Source: Clostridia bacterium (GTDB lineage Bacteria; Bacillota; Clostridia; Oscillospirales; Acutalibacteraceae). From it: a stretch of 64,000 bases of DNA. The stretch covers positions 1 to 64,000 of the forward strand of contig JAFQCR010000016.1 in the NCBI GenBank assembly GCA_017416345.1. Reading direction: 5' to 3'. Shown piece after piece: positions 30,902 through 40,427 of this stretch (positions within the stretch are counted from its first letter, which is position 1; every line of letters begins with the position of its first letter). The notes beneath the pieces are model-generated. The model did no database searches. It was given only the letters and a program-made list of their open reading frames with translations, and was not told the DNA's origin. A program made the translations under genes and the position numbers.

Positions 30902-32419
30902 ATGAACAAGAAAAATGAAATAAAAGCCGGCGTGGTTCTATCGTACTTACTGCTGGTCATCAACACCGTGTACGGACTTTTGATCGCTCCGTATATTTTG
31001 AAATATGTTGGAGTCGATAATTACGGCGTTTATAAGACTATTGCGGCGTTAAGCGCTTCTTTGGCTGTATTGGATCTTGGATTGGGGTCGACTTTGACCA
31101 GATATATGGCCAAATATAACGCCACCGGGGATAAGAACGGTGCATCAAACTTTGTGGCGATGATTTTTATACAGTTTGCGATAATTGCTTTTGCGATTTT
31201 ATGCATCGGTGCAGTTTTCTTTTTCGGAATAGATTCGATGTATGGAAAGACTTTTTCTTCTTCAGAATTGAAATTGGCAAAGCAACTGATGGTGTTTTTG
31301 TTGCTCAATATGGTACTGAGGTTGTTTGAAAATCTACTTTCGGGCATAGCCAGCGGGCACGAGTGCTTTACAGCAGCCAACGGAGTGAAGGTTTTATCCG
31401 TAGTTGTCAAGTTTTCGTTGATATTGGTTCTGTTGCCTATTGTGAACAATATCCTTCTGGTGGTTATGTTGGAAACCGTTGTTGTGACAGCCGGTATAGT
31501 GTTTTTCTATATCTATACAGTCAAACATATCGGTATTGTTCCTAAACTGACCAAATGGAATAAAGAAGAATTCAAGGAATCTTTTGGCTATACGGCGTTG
31601 ATGTTTATTCAAACACTTACCACGCAGTTCAACGGAAACGTTGATAATATACTCATTGGCTCAATGGTCGGTGCTGCAAGTGTAACAGTGTATTCGATGT
31701 CGTTGACCATATTCGGTATGTATGAAAATCTGTCAGGTTCGATTGCGAATCTCATGTTGCCGAGGGTCACTAAGAAAGTTGTGGCGGGTGATTCACCCGA
31801 GCAATTACAAAAGTCGGTTGAAAAGGCCGGGCGATGGCAGTTTGTTTTATTAGCGGCTGCGCTTGGAGGTTTCATCGTCTTAGGAAAAGATTTTTATATG
31901 CTTTGGTTGGGTAAGGAGTTTTTGGACTGCTATTATTTGACCCTTATATTGATAGTTCCGGTGACTGTGCCTATGATGCAAAACGTTTGTCTTTCGGTTT
32001 TGAGGGCGCAGAACAGAATGCTTTACAGAACAGTGACGTTGGGAATCTCTTGCGTCATAAACGTTGGGTTAACCATTATCGGAATAAAACTGTTTGGTTA
32101 TTGGGGTGCCGCGATCGGAACTGCGGGAGCAACGTTGTCAAACATTTTGTTTATGAACTTTTATTATAAGAAAAAACTGGGCTTTGGTATTTTCAGGATG
32201 TTTAAAAACATCATTGGCAAGACAGCGATTTGCGCCTGCATTGCAGCGGGTGTGACCTATGCGGCACATTTGCTGTTATACGGAACATGGGTCTCCTTCA
32301 TAGCAAATGCTGCAGTATTTATGGTTGTCTATCTGGCTATGTTGTTTGTTATCGGAATAAGCAAGTCAGAGAGAGAAGGAGTGCTGATTAAATTGCACTT
32401 AAAAAGAGGTAAGGAATGA
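30902..32419 (+). CDS. repeat-unit flippase (Wzx, MATE/MOP superfamily)
   Basis: 505 residues with about 14 membrane helices. The N-terminal AGVVLSYLLLVINTVYGLLIAPYILKYVG is the usual first-helix signature of polysaccharide flippases. It exports undecaprenyl-linked units across the membrane. A 57-bp gap precedes it, the largest inside this part of the operon. The AGAGG ribosome site favours ATG 30902. The gene overlaps the next by 4 bases. Confidence 0.92.
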   Translation: MNKKNEIKAGVVLSYLLLVINTVYGLLIAPYILKYVGVDNYGVYKTIAALSASLAVLDLGLGSTLTRYMAKYNATGDKNGASNFVAMIFIQFAIIAFAILCIGAVFFFGIDSMYGKTFSSSELKLAKQLMVFLLLNMVLRLFENLLSGIASGHECFTAANGVKVLSVVVKFSLILVLLPIVNNILLVVMLETVVVTAGIVFFYIYTVKHIGIVPKLTKWNKEEFKESFGYTALMFIQTLTTQFNGNVDNILIGSMVGAASVTVYSMSLTIFGMYENLSGSIANLMLPRVTKKVVAGDSPEQLQKSVEKAGRWQFVLLAAALGGFIVLGKDFYMLWLGKEFLDCYYLTLILIVPVTVPMMQNVCLSVLRAQNRMLYRTVTLGISCVINVGLTIIGIKLFGYWGAAIGTAGATLSNILFMNFYYKKKLGFGIFRMFKNIIGKTAICACIAAGVTYAAHLLLYGTWVSFIANAAVFMVVYLAMLFVIGISKSEREGVLIKLHLKRGKE

Positions 32420-33633
32420 AGATAGGTGTTTTGACTTTTCATAAAAGCATTAATAACGGTGCGGTATTGCAATGCTATGCTTTAACAAAACGGCTGAAGC
32501 AGGAGTTACCCGAGGCCGAGGTCGAGGTAATAGATTACCATATGCCTAAAACAGACGTTGGTTATGAGGTGTCTGTTTCAAAGTATTTAAAGTGTAAAAG
32601 TTTAAAGCTTTGCATAAAGAAATTCATCAAGTTGCTATGTGACCCGAAGATGCTAAAAAGGCTGCGGGAAAGAATTACCGCATTCAGAAGCGTTGAAGCC
32701 TATTTGCCGTTATCTCAAAAAACCATATATAGTGACTCGGTCAATGAACTGTTTGAATATATAAACAGCACGTATGATGTGGTTATTGCCGGAAGTGATG
32801 CAATATGGAATTATGTCACACGCGGTTTCCCCAATCCGTATTTTTTGGACAACGGTATTGGGTGCAAAAAGTTTTCGTATGCCGCAAGTTGTTACGGAAT
32901 GGTGTATGAGAACATCCCCGATGAGCAAAAGCAAAGAATCAAAGAAATTTTGGACAGCTATGAGTTTTTAGGCGTAAGAGATGATGAGGCAGAAAAATTT
33001 GTAAGGTTTGTGGAATGCGATACGCCCACATTGCATACCTGCGACCCGACTGTCACGCTGGACGTGAACGACCTCCCGGTCGACGAGGGGGCTCTAAAGG
33101 CCAAACTGCGAAGAAAAGGCTTTGATTTTTCTAAAGAAACCATTGGTATAATGGGAAATGATGCCATGTGCAAAATGGTTCGTAAGATGTATGGAAAACG
33201 GTATCAGATCGTGGCGCTCTATAATCCGTTGAAAAAAGCGGATATTAACCTACACGACTTGACCCCGTATGAATGGGCTTATGTGTTCAGATTCTTTAAG
33301 TTGACCTTTACTACATTCTTTCACGGAACACTTGTATCGCTTAGAAACGGTATTCCGGTGGTGTGTGTGGCTTTGCAAACAAAATATTCAAAAACTCATA
33401 TGCCCAAGGTTGAGGATTTTCTGCGGCGTATCGGCTGGGAAGAGCATTATTTCCATACCGATTATGAAACAGAGAATATAGATAAGATAAAAGCCTCGGC
33501 AGATGCACTTTTGGCTTCTGACCGTTCCGAAGATATAATAGCAAAAATGGATAAAGAGGCTGAAAGTTTTGAAGTTTTTTTGAAGTTATTTAAAGAAAAA
33601 GTTGAGTTTTCAGGAGGAAATGGAAATGATTAA
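32416..33633 (+). CDS. polysaccharide pyruvyl transferase family protein (2)
   Basis: 405 residues. IGVLTFHKSINNGAVLQCYALTKRL at the N-terminus and AGSDAIWNYVTRGFPNPYFLD are family motifs. TTFFHGTLVSLRNGIPVVCV matches the C-terminal FHGTxxSL signature. It is more typical of the family than the copy at 24245. The end overlaps the start region of the WecC-type gene. Confidence 0.87.
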   Translation: MKIGVLTFHKSINNGAVLQCYALTKRLKQELPEAEVEVIDYHMPKTDVGYEVSVSKYLKCKSLKLCIKKFIKLLCDPKMLKRLRERITAFRSVEAYLPLSQKTIYSDSVNELFEYINSTYDVVIAGSDAIWNYVTRGFPNPYFLDNGIGCKKFSYAASCYGMVYENIPDEQKQRIKEILDSYEFLGVRDDEAEKFVRFVECDTPTLHTCDPTVTLDVNDLPVDEGALKAKLRRKGFDFSKETIGIMGNDAMCKMVRKMYGKRYQIVALYNPLKKADINLHDLTPYEWAYVFRFFKLTFTTFFHGTLVSLRNGIPVVCVALQTKYSKTHMPKVEDFLRRIGWEEHYFHTDYETENIDKIKASADALLASDRSEDIIAKMDKEAESFEVFLKLFKEKVEFSGGNGND

Positions 33634-34846
33634 CGTAATTGGACTTGGTTACATTGGACTGCCGACTGCTCTGATGTTGGCTTCGCACGGTGTGGAGGTA
33701 GTCGGAACCGACTATAATCCCGAGCTTGTCGCAACGCTTAATGCCGGCAAGACTACCTTTAAGGAGGACGGACTTGACGAGCTGTTCGCAGACGCCGTAA
33801 AGGGCGGCATCAAGTTTACCACCGAGTATCAGGTGACCGACACCTACATTGTATCGGTTCCCACTCCTTATGACAAATTCAGCAAAAAGGTCGATGCCTG
33901 CTATGTTGTTTCGGCAGTAAAAAGCGTAATGGCGGTTTGCCCCAAGGGCGCAACCGTTGTTGTTGAGTCGACCGTTTCTCCCGGTACCATTGATAAATAT
34001 GTCCGTCCCGCAATTGAGGAAAACGGCTTTGTTATCGGCAAGGATCTTCATCTTGTTCACGCTCCCGAGCGTATTATCCCCGGCAATATGGTTTATGAGC
34101 TTTTGCACAACAACCGTACCATCGGTGCTGATTCGGCTGAGGTAGGTGAGAAGATCAAGGCTTTGTACGCCACCTTCTGCCAGGGTGATATCGTTGTTAC
34201 CGATATCCGCACCGCCGAGATGACCAAGGTTGTTGAGAACACCTTCCGTGCTGTCAATATTGCTTTTGCCAACGAGCTGGCCAAGATCTGCCGTCACGAC
34301 AATATGGATGTTTACGAGATCATCAGAATCTGTAATATGCACCCCAGAGTAAATATTCTGCAGCCCGGTCCCGGTGTCGGCGGTCATTGTATCTCGGTCG
34401 ACCCGTGGTTCCTGGTTGGTGACTATCCCAGCCTTGCCAAGGTTATTGACGAGTCTATGAAGACCAACGACGGTATGCCCGACTTTGTTCTCAACCGTAT
34501 TTATGAGATCGCCAAGGAAAACGGCATCACCGATATGAACCGTGTAGGTCTTTACGGCCTTTCCTATAAGGAGAACGTTGACGATTACCGTGAATCTCCC
34601 ACTTTGCAGTTGCTTGAGAGCCAGGAGCGTCACCTTGCAGCACCCTTGAAGGTATACGATCCGTTCATCACAAATGATATTGTCCCCAATCAGTATCACG
34701 ATCTTGACAAGTTCCTTGAGGATACCGATCTTGTTGTAATTATGGTCAACCATAACGAGATCAAGGAAAATATGGACAAGCTCAAGGGCAAGGTCGTCTT
34801 TGATACCCGTAAGGTATGCGACCTCCCCGGAGTTTACAGACTATAA
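33626..34846 (+). CDS. wecC: UDP-N-acetyl-D-mannosamine dehydrogenase
   Basis: 406 residues. The NAD-binding site is MINVIGLGYIGLPTALMLAS, followed by STVSPGT, HAPERIIPGN and the catalytic cysteine in GPGVGGHCISVDPWFL. NPRVNILQ-like MHPRVNILQPGPG identifies the ManNAc dehydrogenase type. It oxidises UDP-ManNAc, made by the WecB-type gene at 35891, to UDP-ManNAcA. ATG 33626 lies 8 bases after AGGAGG; the ATG at 33620 is too close to it. Confidence 0.92.
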   Translation: MINVIGLGYIGLPTALMLASHGVEVVGTDYNPELVATLNAGKTTFKEDGLDELFADAVKGGIKFTTEYQVTDTYIVSVPTPYDKFSKKVDACYVVSAVKSVMAVCPKGATVVVESTVSPGTIDKYVRPAIEENGFVIGKDLHLVHAPERIIPGNMVYELLHNNRTIGADSAEVGEKIKALYATFCQGDIVVTDIRTAEMTKVVENTFRAVNIAFANELAKICRHDNMDVYEIIRICNMHPRVNILQPGPGVGGHCISVDPWFLVGDYPSLAKVIDESMKTNDGMPDFVLNRIYEIAKENGITDMNRVGLYGLSYKENVDDYRESPTLQLLESQERHLAAPLKVYDPFITNDIVPNQYHDLDKFLEDTDLVVIMVNHNEIKENMDKLKGKVVFDTRKVCDLPGVYRL

Positions 34847-34872
34847 TTTTTTCAAAAAAGGCTTGACATATT

Positions 34873-35874
34873 ATGCAAAACAGAGGACAATCTGATGGCA
34901 GACAGACAGACAGCGCTATTAGCCTGATACGATGCATTTCCATGCTGATGATCGTTACCTGTCACTTTTTCCAGTATTACGGTAACGAGTTGGCATATTG
35001 GTTTAATGGCGGAGTATACATTTTCTTTGCGATAAGCGGATTTTTGTACGGCTCAAAAGCAATTGATGACCCCATAAAATTTTTGTCACGTAAGTTCAAA
35101 AGTGTTCTGATACCCTATTACACATTCCTTGTTCCGGCCATCGCTTTGTATTTCTTCTTTGCCAGATCATCTTTTTCGGTGGGCTCGGTTGTTAAGGCGT
35201 TAGTGTGTTCGGGAACGATCGACGGTTTAGGTCATCTGTGGTTTGTGGCATATATTTTGTTCTGCTACTTTATAACACCGTACTTATACTGGTTTGTAAA
35301 GAAATGTGAGGGTTATTCGTTCCTGAGGTTTACCTGTATCTCAATAGCGCTGTTGATTGCGATTCAGGTTATCGGATATATGTTCGATTCCTTCTTCAGG
35401 GCTGACCGTATAACCTGCTACATTATCGGATATCTTTTCTCGGTTTACAGTAAGCGATACGGCAAGAAGGTAACTGTCGGAATTTGTGTCCTGTTTGCTG
35501 TTTCCGGCGTTGCTGTCAATATAGTGAGAATATACATAAAGTATTTGTCCGGTATGCAATTGAGCGGCGTTTTTGCAAAGATGTTTATTTTTGCCGAGCC
35601 GTATGCACATCTGTTGCTGTTCAGCGCAATGTTTATGGTTCTGTATCTGATTGCTTCAAAAGTCAAATACAATGTTTTGCTGAAGCTTTCGGACAGGTAT
35701 TCTTATGAGGTTTATCTGGTTCATCAGTTGTTTATCCTAAGTCCGTTTTCGCTTATGGCAATAACTCCGTTCAAGTATCTGAACTGGGTATTGGTTGTAG
35801 TTGCCATAGCTCTGTTAGCGATAATTCTGAAGTTTGTGACCGAAAAAACAATAAAACCCAAAAAGGTAAAATAA
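34873..35874 (+). CDS. acyltransferase-3 family membrane protein
   Basis: 333 residues with about ten membrane helices. The acyltransferase-3 motifs are SLIRCISMLMIVTCHFFQYYG near the N-terminus, FAISGFLYG and GLGHLWFVAYILFCY. Such proteins O-acetylate polysaccharides. It lies between the WecC- and WecB-type genes, so it probably decorates the same polymer. Confidence 0.88.
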   Translation: MQNRGQSDGRQTDSAISLIRCISMLMIVTCHFFQYYGNELAYWFNGGVYIFFAISGFLYGSKAIDDPIKFLSRKFKSVLIPYYTFLVPAIALYFFFARSSFSVGSVVKALVCSGTIDGLGHLWFVAYILFCYFITPYLYWFVKKCEGYSFLRFTCISIALLIAIQVIGYMFDSFFRADRITCYIIGYLFSVYSKRYGKKVTVGICVLFAVSGVAVNIVRIYIKYLSGMQLSGVFAKMFIFAEPYAHLLLFSAMFMVLYLIASKVKYNVLLKLSDRYSYEVYLVHQLFILSPFSLMAITPFKYLNWVLVVVAIALLAIILKFVTEKTIKPKKVK

Positions 35875-35890
35875 TATAGGGAGCGTTTTT

Positions 35891-36982
35891 ATGAAAACCG
35901 TAATGCTTGTTTTCGGCACACGTCCGGAAGCAATTAAAATGTGTCCGCTTGTAAATGAGCTCAAGACACGAAAGAGATTAAAGACCGTCGTGTGCGTAAC
36001 CGGTCAGCACCGTCAGATGCTGGATCAGGTACTCGAGGTGTTCGACGTTGTGCCGGACTATGATCTGTCCATTATGAAGGACAAGCAGACCTTGTTTGAT
36101 ATCACTACCGGTATTCTGAACGGTATTGGCAAGGTGCTGGACGAGGTCAAGCCCGATGTCGTGCTGGTTCACGGCGATACCTCCACCACCTTTGTTACCG
36201 CATTGGCGTGCTTCTATAAGCAGATACCCGTCGGTCACGTTGAGGCAGGACTCAGGACCTATAATATCTACAGCCCGTATCCCGAGGAGTTCAACCGTCA
36301 GGCCGTTTCCATTATTTCGCAATACAATTTTGCTCCGACCGAGTTGTCAAGGGATAACCTTTTGAAAGAGGGTAAGGACGAAAGCACGGTTTTTGTTACG
36401 GGCAACACCGCTATTGATGCTCTTAAAACCACCGTTCGTGAGAACTATTCTCACCCCGAGCTTGATTGGGCGAAGGACAGCAGGCTTATAATGATAACGG
36501 CACACCGCCGTGAAAATCTCGGTGAGCCGATGCACAATATGTTCAGAGCAATAAGACGTGTAATGGACGAGCATTCGGATGTTAAAGCCATTTACCCGAT
36601 ACATATGAACCCCGTGGTCAGAAAGGCTGCTGAGGAGGAGTTGGCGGGTTGTGACCGCATCAGGATAATCGAGCCGCTTGAGGTTATTGATTTCCATAAC
36701 TTTTTGGCACGCAGTTTTATGATACTGACCGATTCGGGCGGCATTCAGGAGGAGGCACCGTCATTGGGTAAGCCGGTGCTTGTTATGCGTGACACCACCG
36801 AGCGTCCCGAAGGCATAAAAGCAGGAACACTTAAGCTGGTCGGTACGGATGAGGACGTGATCTACAACAACTTCAAGCTTTTGCTTGAGGATGCAAACGC
36901 TTACGATGCGATGTCAAAGGCCAGTAACCCTTACGGCGACGGTCTTGCTTGCAAGCGCATCGCTGATATTTTGGAGGGCTGA
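35891..36982 (+). CDS. wecB: UDP-N-acetylglucosamine 2-epimerase (non-hydrolysing)
   Basis: 363 residues. VFGTRPEAIKMCPLV, VHGDTSTTF, HVEAGLRTYN, TAHRRENLG and LTDSGGIQEEAPSLGKPVLVMRDTTERPEG are diagnostic. It interconverts UDP-GlcNAc and UDP-ManNAc for the WecC-type enzyme. A second, more distant family member lies at 40427. GGGAG lies before the ATG. Confidence 0.94.
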   Translation: MKTVMLVFGTRPEAIKMCPLVNELKTRKRLKTVVCVTGQHRQMLDQVLEVFDVVPDYDLSIMKDKQTLFDITTGILNGIGKVLDEVKPDVVLVHGDTSTTFVTALACFYKQIPVGHVEAGLRTYNIYSPYPEEFNRQAVSIISQYNFAPTELSRDNLLKEGKDESTVFVTGNTAIDALKTTVRENYSHPELDWAKDSRLIMITAHRRENLGEPMHNMFRAIRRVMDEHSDVKAIYPIHMNPVVRKAAEEELAGCDRIRIIEPLEVIDFHNFLARSFMILTDSGGIQEEAPSLGKPVLVMRDTTERPEGIKAGTLKLVGTDEDVIYNNFKLLLEDANAYDAMSKASNPYGDGLACKRIADILEG

Positions 36983-36985
36983 AGA

Positions 36986-38032
36986 ATGTCACTTTTTAAA
37001 GGTAAGACCTTGCTTATAACCGGTGGTACCGGTAGTTTCGGAAATGCGGTCTTGAACCGCTTTTTGGCCACCGATATCGGTGAGATCAGAATCTTCTCAA
37101 GAGATGAAAAAAAGCAGGACGATATGCGCCACGAGTTTCAGGCAAAAATGCCTGAGGTCGCCGATAAGATAAGCTTTTATATCGGTGATGTGCGCGATCT
37201 GGCTTCGGTCAAAAATGCAATGCACGGTGTGGATTACATATTCCATGCGGCCGCTTTAAAGCAGGTCCCGTCGTGCGAGTTTTTCCCCATCGAGGCTGTT
37301 AAGACCAACGTTTTGGGCACCGAAAACGTGCTGACTGCCGCTATCGAGGCAGGCGTTAAAAACGTTGTCTGCCTTTCGACCGATAAGGCGGCATATCCCG
37401 TTAATGCAATGGGTACCAGCAAGGCCATGATGGAGAAGGTCATAGTGGCAAAATCTCGCACAGTTGACCCCGAAAAGACCAAAATATGCTGTACCCGTTA
37501 CGGCAACGTTATGTGCTCAAGAGGCAGTGTTATTCCGCTTTGGATCGAGCAGATAAAGGAGGGCAAGCCCATCACCATCACCGAACCCTCTATGACACGT
37601 TTCATTATGTCGCTTGATGAGGCGGTTGACCTTGTTTTATTTGCTTTTGAAAACGGTGAGACGGGTGACATTCTGGTTCAAAAGGCACCTGCCTGCACTA
37701 TTGAGGTGCTGGCCAAGGCCGTTGCCGAGCTCTTCAATCCCGAGACCGAGATCAAGGTCATCGGCATCCGTCACGGTGAGAAGATGTATGAGACCCTACT
37801 TACAAACGAAGAATGTGCCAACGCCTTTGATATGGGTGAGTTCTACCGCGTGCCTTGCGATAAGCGCGGTCTGAATTACGATAAGTATTTCAAGGACGGC
37901 GACAAAGAGCGTAATCCCTTGACCGAGTTTAACTCTCACAATACCGAGCTTTTGGATGTTGAGGGCGTTAAAGAAAAGCTTTTGTCACTGCAATATATCC
38001 GTGATGAGCTTAAGGCCATCGGAAGAGGATGA
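36986..38032 (+). CDS. capE: UDP-GlcNAc 4,6-dehydratase/5-epimerase (CapE type)
   Basis: 348 residues, short-chain dehydrogenase fold. The cofactor site is LITGGTGSFGNAVLNRFL. HAAALKQVPSCEFFPIEAV carries the Lys-containing substrate motif, LSTDKAAYPVNAMGTSKAMMEK the SMK-type active site, and TRYGNVMCSRGSVIPLW the C-terminal signature of inverting dehydratases (CapE/PseB/FlaA1). With the CapF- and CapG-type genes at 39225 and 40427 it completes the route to UDP-N-acetyl-L-fucosamine. Confidence 0.92.
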   Translation: MSLFKGKTLLITGGTGSFGNAVLNRFLATDIGEIRIFSRDEKKQDDMRHEFQAKMPEVADKISFYIGDVRDLASVKNAMHGVDYIFHAAALKQVPSCEFFPIEAVKTNVLGTENVLTAAIEAGVKNVVCLSTDKAAYPVNAMGTSKAMMEKVIVAKSRTVDPEKTKICCTRYGNVMCSRGSVIPLWIEQIKEGKPITITEPSMTRFIMSLDEAVDLVLFAFENGETGDILVQKAPACTIEVLAKAVAELFNPETEIKVIGIRHGEKMYETLLTNEECANAFDMGEFYRVPCDKRGLNYDKYFKDGDKERNPLTEFNSHNTELLDVEGVKEKLLSLQYIRDELKAIGRG

Positions 38033-38034
38033 TA

Positions 38035-39219
38035 ATGACAAACGAGTTCAACAAAGCGGTCATCGCGCTGGTAAAGAGCGCATTGACCGGTGAAGCTGCC
38101 GAGCTGCCCGAGCAGAAGGACATCGGTAGGTTTTATAAATTTGCAGTCAAACACAATATCGTTGTGCTGATGTACTACGGCTTGATAAATTCGGGCATGG
38201 ATCCCGATTCGGATGAGGGCATCAATTTCTTTATCCCTGCCTGCCAGTATATTGCCGTTGCAGAGCATCAGATGAATAGCGTGAAAGAGCTTTTTGCCGA
38301 GTTTGAGAAGCAGGGGATCGATCATATGCCGCTGAAAGGTGTTGTTATCCGAGACCTTTATCCCAAGCCCGAAATGCGTGCGATGGGTGATGCGGACATA
38401 CTCATCCGTGAGGACCAGTATGACGGTATCACGCCGATCCTTAAACGCACAGGATATGAGTTTGTTAAGAGCAGCAAAAACGAATACGCTTGGCAGAAGC
38501 AGGATTTTTATCTTGAGCTGCACCGTTACCTGCTTTCGCCCGACCACTCGGACTATTTTGAAGTGATCGGTGACGGATGGCAGTTTGCCGAAAAAAGTTC
38601 TGACAGTAGCTTTAAATATCGTATGTCTGACGAGGATCTGCTTGTGCATCTGGTGGTTCACTTTGCCAAGCACTACCGCAGCTCCGGCATTGGAATTAGG
38701 CACGTAACGGACATATGGCTGTTCCTTAAGACGCATCCGCAGCTTGATACCGACCGTGTGAAGATGCAGCTTACGGAAGTTAAGCTTGACTTGTTTTATG
38801 AAAATTTGATCAAGACTGCAAATGCATGGTTTGGGGACGGGCTTTTTGACGAGGTCACCGAGCTTATGACCGAAAAGGTGCTGCAGAGCGGCTCGTTCGG
38901 TACGCCCGATTCGTATAGCAGATCGCAGGCTCTTAAGGACTCCAAACGAGGCGAGGGCAAAAGTCGCTCCAAGCGTTTTTGGAGTGCGGTATTCCTGCCG
39001 TATGCAAATATGTGCCTGCTGTTTCCTGTGCTTAAAAAGTGCCCCGTTCTTTTGCCGTTCCTTTGGGTCTGGCGTATCATCAGCACGGCTTTTAATAAAA
39101 AAGGACGGTTGACACGTCATTACAACAGCATAAAGTTGCTGTCTTCCGAAAATATAAAGCAATACGAAAAAGAGCTTAATGCGGTCGGATTGGAATACCG
39201 TTTTGAAGAGGATGATTGA
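38035..39219 (+). CDS. PF14907-type nucleotidyltransferase family protein (1)
   Basis: 394 residues (an ATG two codons earlier is also possible). The motif MPLKGVVIRDLYPKPEMRAMGDADILI at about residues 98-124 has the Lys-Gly and the GDxD aspartates (D119, D121) of this uncharacterised nucleotidyltransferase family. A helical middle has HLVVHFAKHYRSSGIGIRHVTDIW. The C-terminal region carries RGEGKSRSKRFW, shared with the paralogue at 41643. Homologues occur in lasso-peptide clusters next to HPr-kinase-like kinases, where one adds hexoses to a phosphopeptide. Here it stands between the CapE and CapF genes and overlaps the stop of CapE. Function is inferred. Confidence 0.82.
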   Translation: MTNEFNKAVIALVKSALTGEAAELPEQKDIGRFYKFAVKHNIVVLMYYGLINSGMDPDSDEGINFFIPACQYIAVAEHQMNSVKELFAEFEKQGIDHMPLKGVVIRDLYPKPEMRAMGDADILIREDQYDGITPILKRTGYEFVKSSKNEYAWQKQDFYLELHRYLLSPDHSDYFEVIGDGWQFAEKSSDSSFKYRMSDEDLLVHLVVHFAKHYRSSGIGIRHVTDIWLFLKTHPQLDTDRVKMQLTEVKLDLFYENLIKTANAWFGDGLFDEVTELMTEKVLQSGSFGTPDSYSRSQALKDSKRGEGKSRSKRFWSAVFLPYANMCLLFPVLKKCPVLLPFLWVWRIISTAFNKKGRLTRHYNSIKLLSSENIKQYEKELNAVGLEYRFEEDD

Positions 39220-39224
39220 ACCTT

Positions 39225-40427
39225 ATGAACATACTCGTTACAGGTGCTAAAGGCTTTGTGGGTAAGAATCTTGTTGCCGCTTTGAAAAACATCAAGGACG
39301 GCAAGGATAGGACCCACCCCAAGCTTACGGTCGAGGATATCTTTGAATTTGATATTGATACTCCGAAAGAGGTTTTGGACGAGGCCTGCCAAAAGGCGGA
39401 TTTCGTTTTTAACCTTGCGGGGGTCAACCGCCCGAAGGAGACTTCCGAGTTTATGGAAGGTAATTTCGGTTTTGCGTCCGAGCTGTTGGAAACGCTGAAA
39501 AAGCATAACAATGCTTGTCCCGTGATGCTGTCGTCCTCGACCCAGGCTTCTCTGGTCGGACGCTTTGCAGGCAGCGTTTACGGCGAGTCCAAAAAAGCAG
39601 GCGAGGAGCTTTTCTTCGAATACTCAAAAGAAACCGGTGCAAAGGTGCTGGTCTACCGCTTCCCGAATGTTTTCGGTAAGTGGTGCCGTCCCAATTACAA
39701 CAGTGCCGTTGCGACCTTCTGTAACAACATTGCAAATGACCTGCCTATCACGGTCAACGACCCGTCGGTACAGCTTGAGCTGGTGTATATCGACGATATC
39801 GTTGACGAAATGCTGCTTGCTTTAGAAGGCAATGAGCATCATTGCGAGTTTGACGGTGCGGATTTTGTGCTGTCCTCAAACGGACGCTACTGTGCCGTGC
39901 CCGTGACACACAAGGTCTTGCTGGGTGAGATAGTCGACCTGCTTAATAAGTTCCACGATCAGCCGACCACGCTCACAATGCCCGAGATTCCATACGGCAG
40001 TTTTCAGAAAAAGCTTTATTCTACATATCTTTCGTATCTGCCCAAGGAAAAGGTGGCTTTTCCGCTCAAGATGAACGTTGATCCGAGAGGCAGCTTTACC
40101 GAGCTTCTCCGCACCGAGAAATGCGGTCAGTTCAGCGTGAATATTTCCAAGCCGGGCATCACCAAGGGTCAGCATTGGCATAACACCAAGTGGGAGTTCT
40201 TTATTGTTGTAAGCGGTAAGGGACTTATCCAACAGCGCAAAATAGGTACCGATGAGGTGCTGAATTTTGAGGTCTCGGGTGAAAGAATTGAGGCGGTGCA
40301 TATGCTCCCCGGTTACACCCACAACATTATCAATCTGAGCGAGACCGATGACCTTGTCACCGTTATGTGGGCCAACGAATGCTTTGATCCCAATAAACCC
40401 GATACATTTTTTGAGGTGGTAGAATAA
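39225..40427 (+). CDS. capF: CapF-type 4-reductase/epimerase with cupin domain
   Basis: 400 residues. The N-terminal short-chain dehydrogenase domain starts MNILVTGAKGFVGKNL and has the catalytic YGESKKAGEE. The C-terminal cupin (about residues 280-395) carries GQHWHNTKWEFF and MLPGYTHNIINL with its metal-binding histidines. In Staphylococcus CapF makes UDP-N-acetyl-L-talosamine, which CapG turns into UDP-L-FucNAc. ATG 39225 was preferred over a TTG at 39216. Confidence 0.92.
   Translation: MNILVTGAKGFVGKNLVAALKNIKDGKDRTHPKLTVEDIFEFDIDTPKEVLDEACQKADFVFNLAGVNRPKETSEFMEGNFGFASELLETLKKHNNACPVMLSSSTQASLVGRFAGSVYGESKKAGEELFFEYSKETGAKVLVYRFPNVFGKWCRPNYNSAVATFCNNIANDLPITVNDPSVQLELVYIDDIVDEMLLALEGNEHHCEFDGADFVLSSNGRYCAVPVTHKVLLGEIVDLLNKFHDQPTTLTMPEIPYGSFQKKLYSTYLSYLPKEKVAFPLKMNVDPRGSFTELLRTEKCGQFSVNISKPGITKGQHWHNTKWEFFIVVSGKGLIQQRKIGTDEVLNFEVSGERIEAVHMLPGYTHNIINLSETDDLVTVMWANECFDPNKPDTFFEVVE

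Noticed and set aside
33590-34753. 387-codon open frame antisense to wecC
   Set aside because: Shadow frame from codon bias; low-complexity isoleucine- and glycine-rich translation without motifs.
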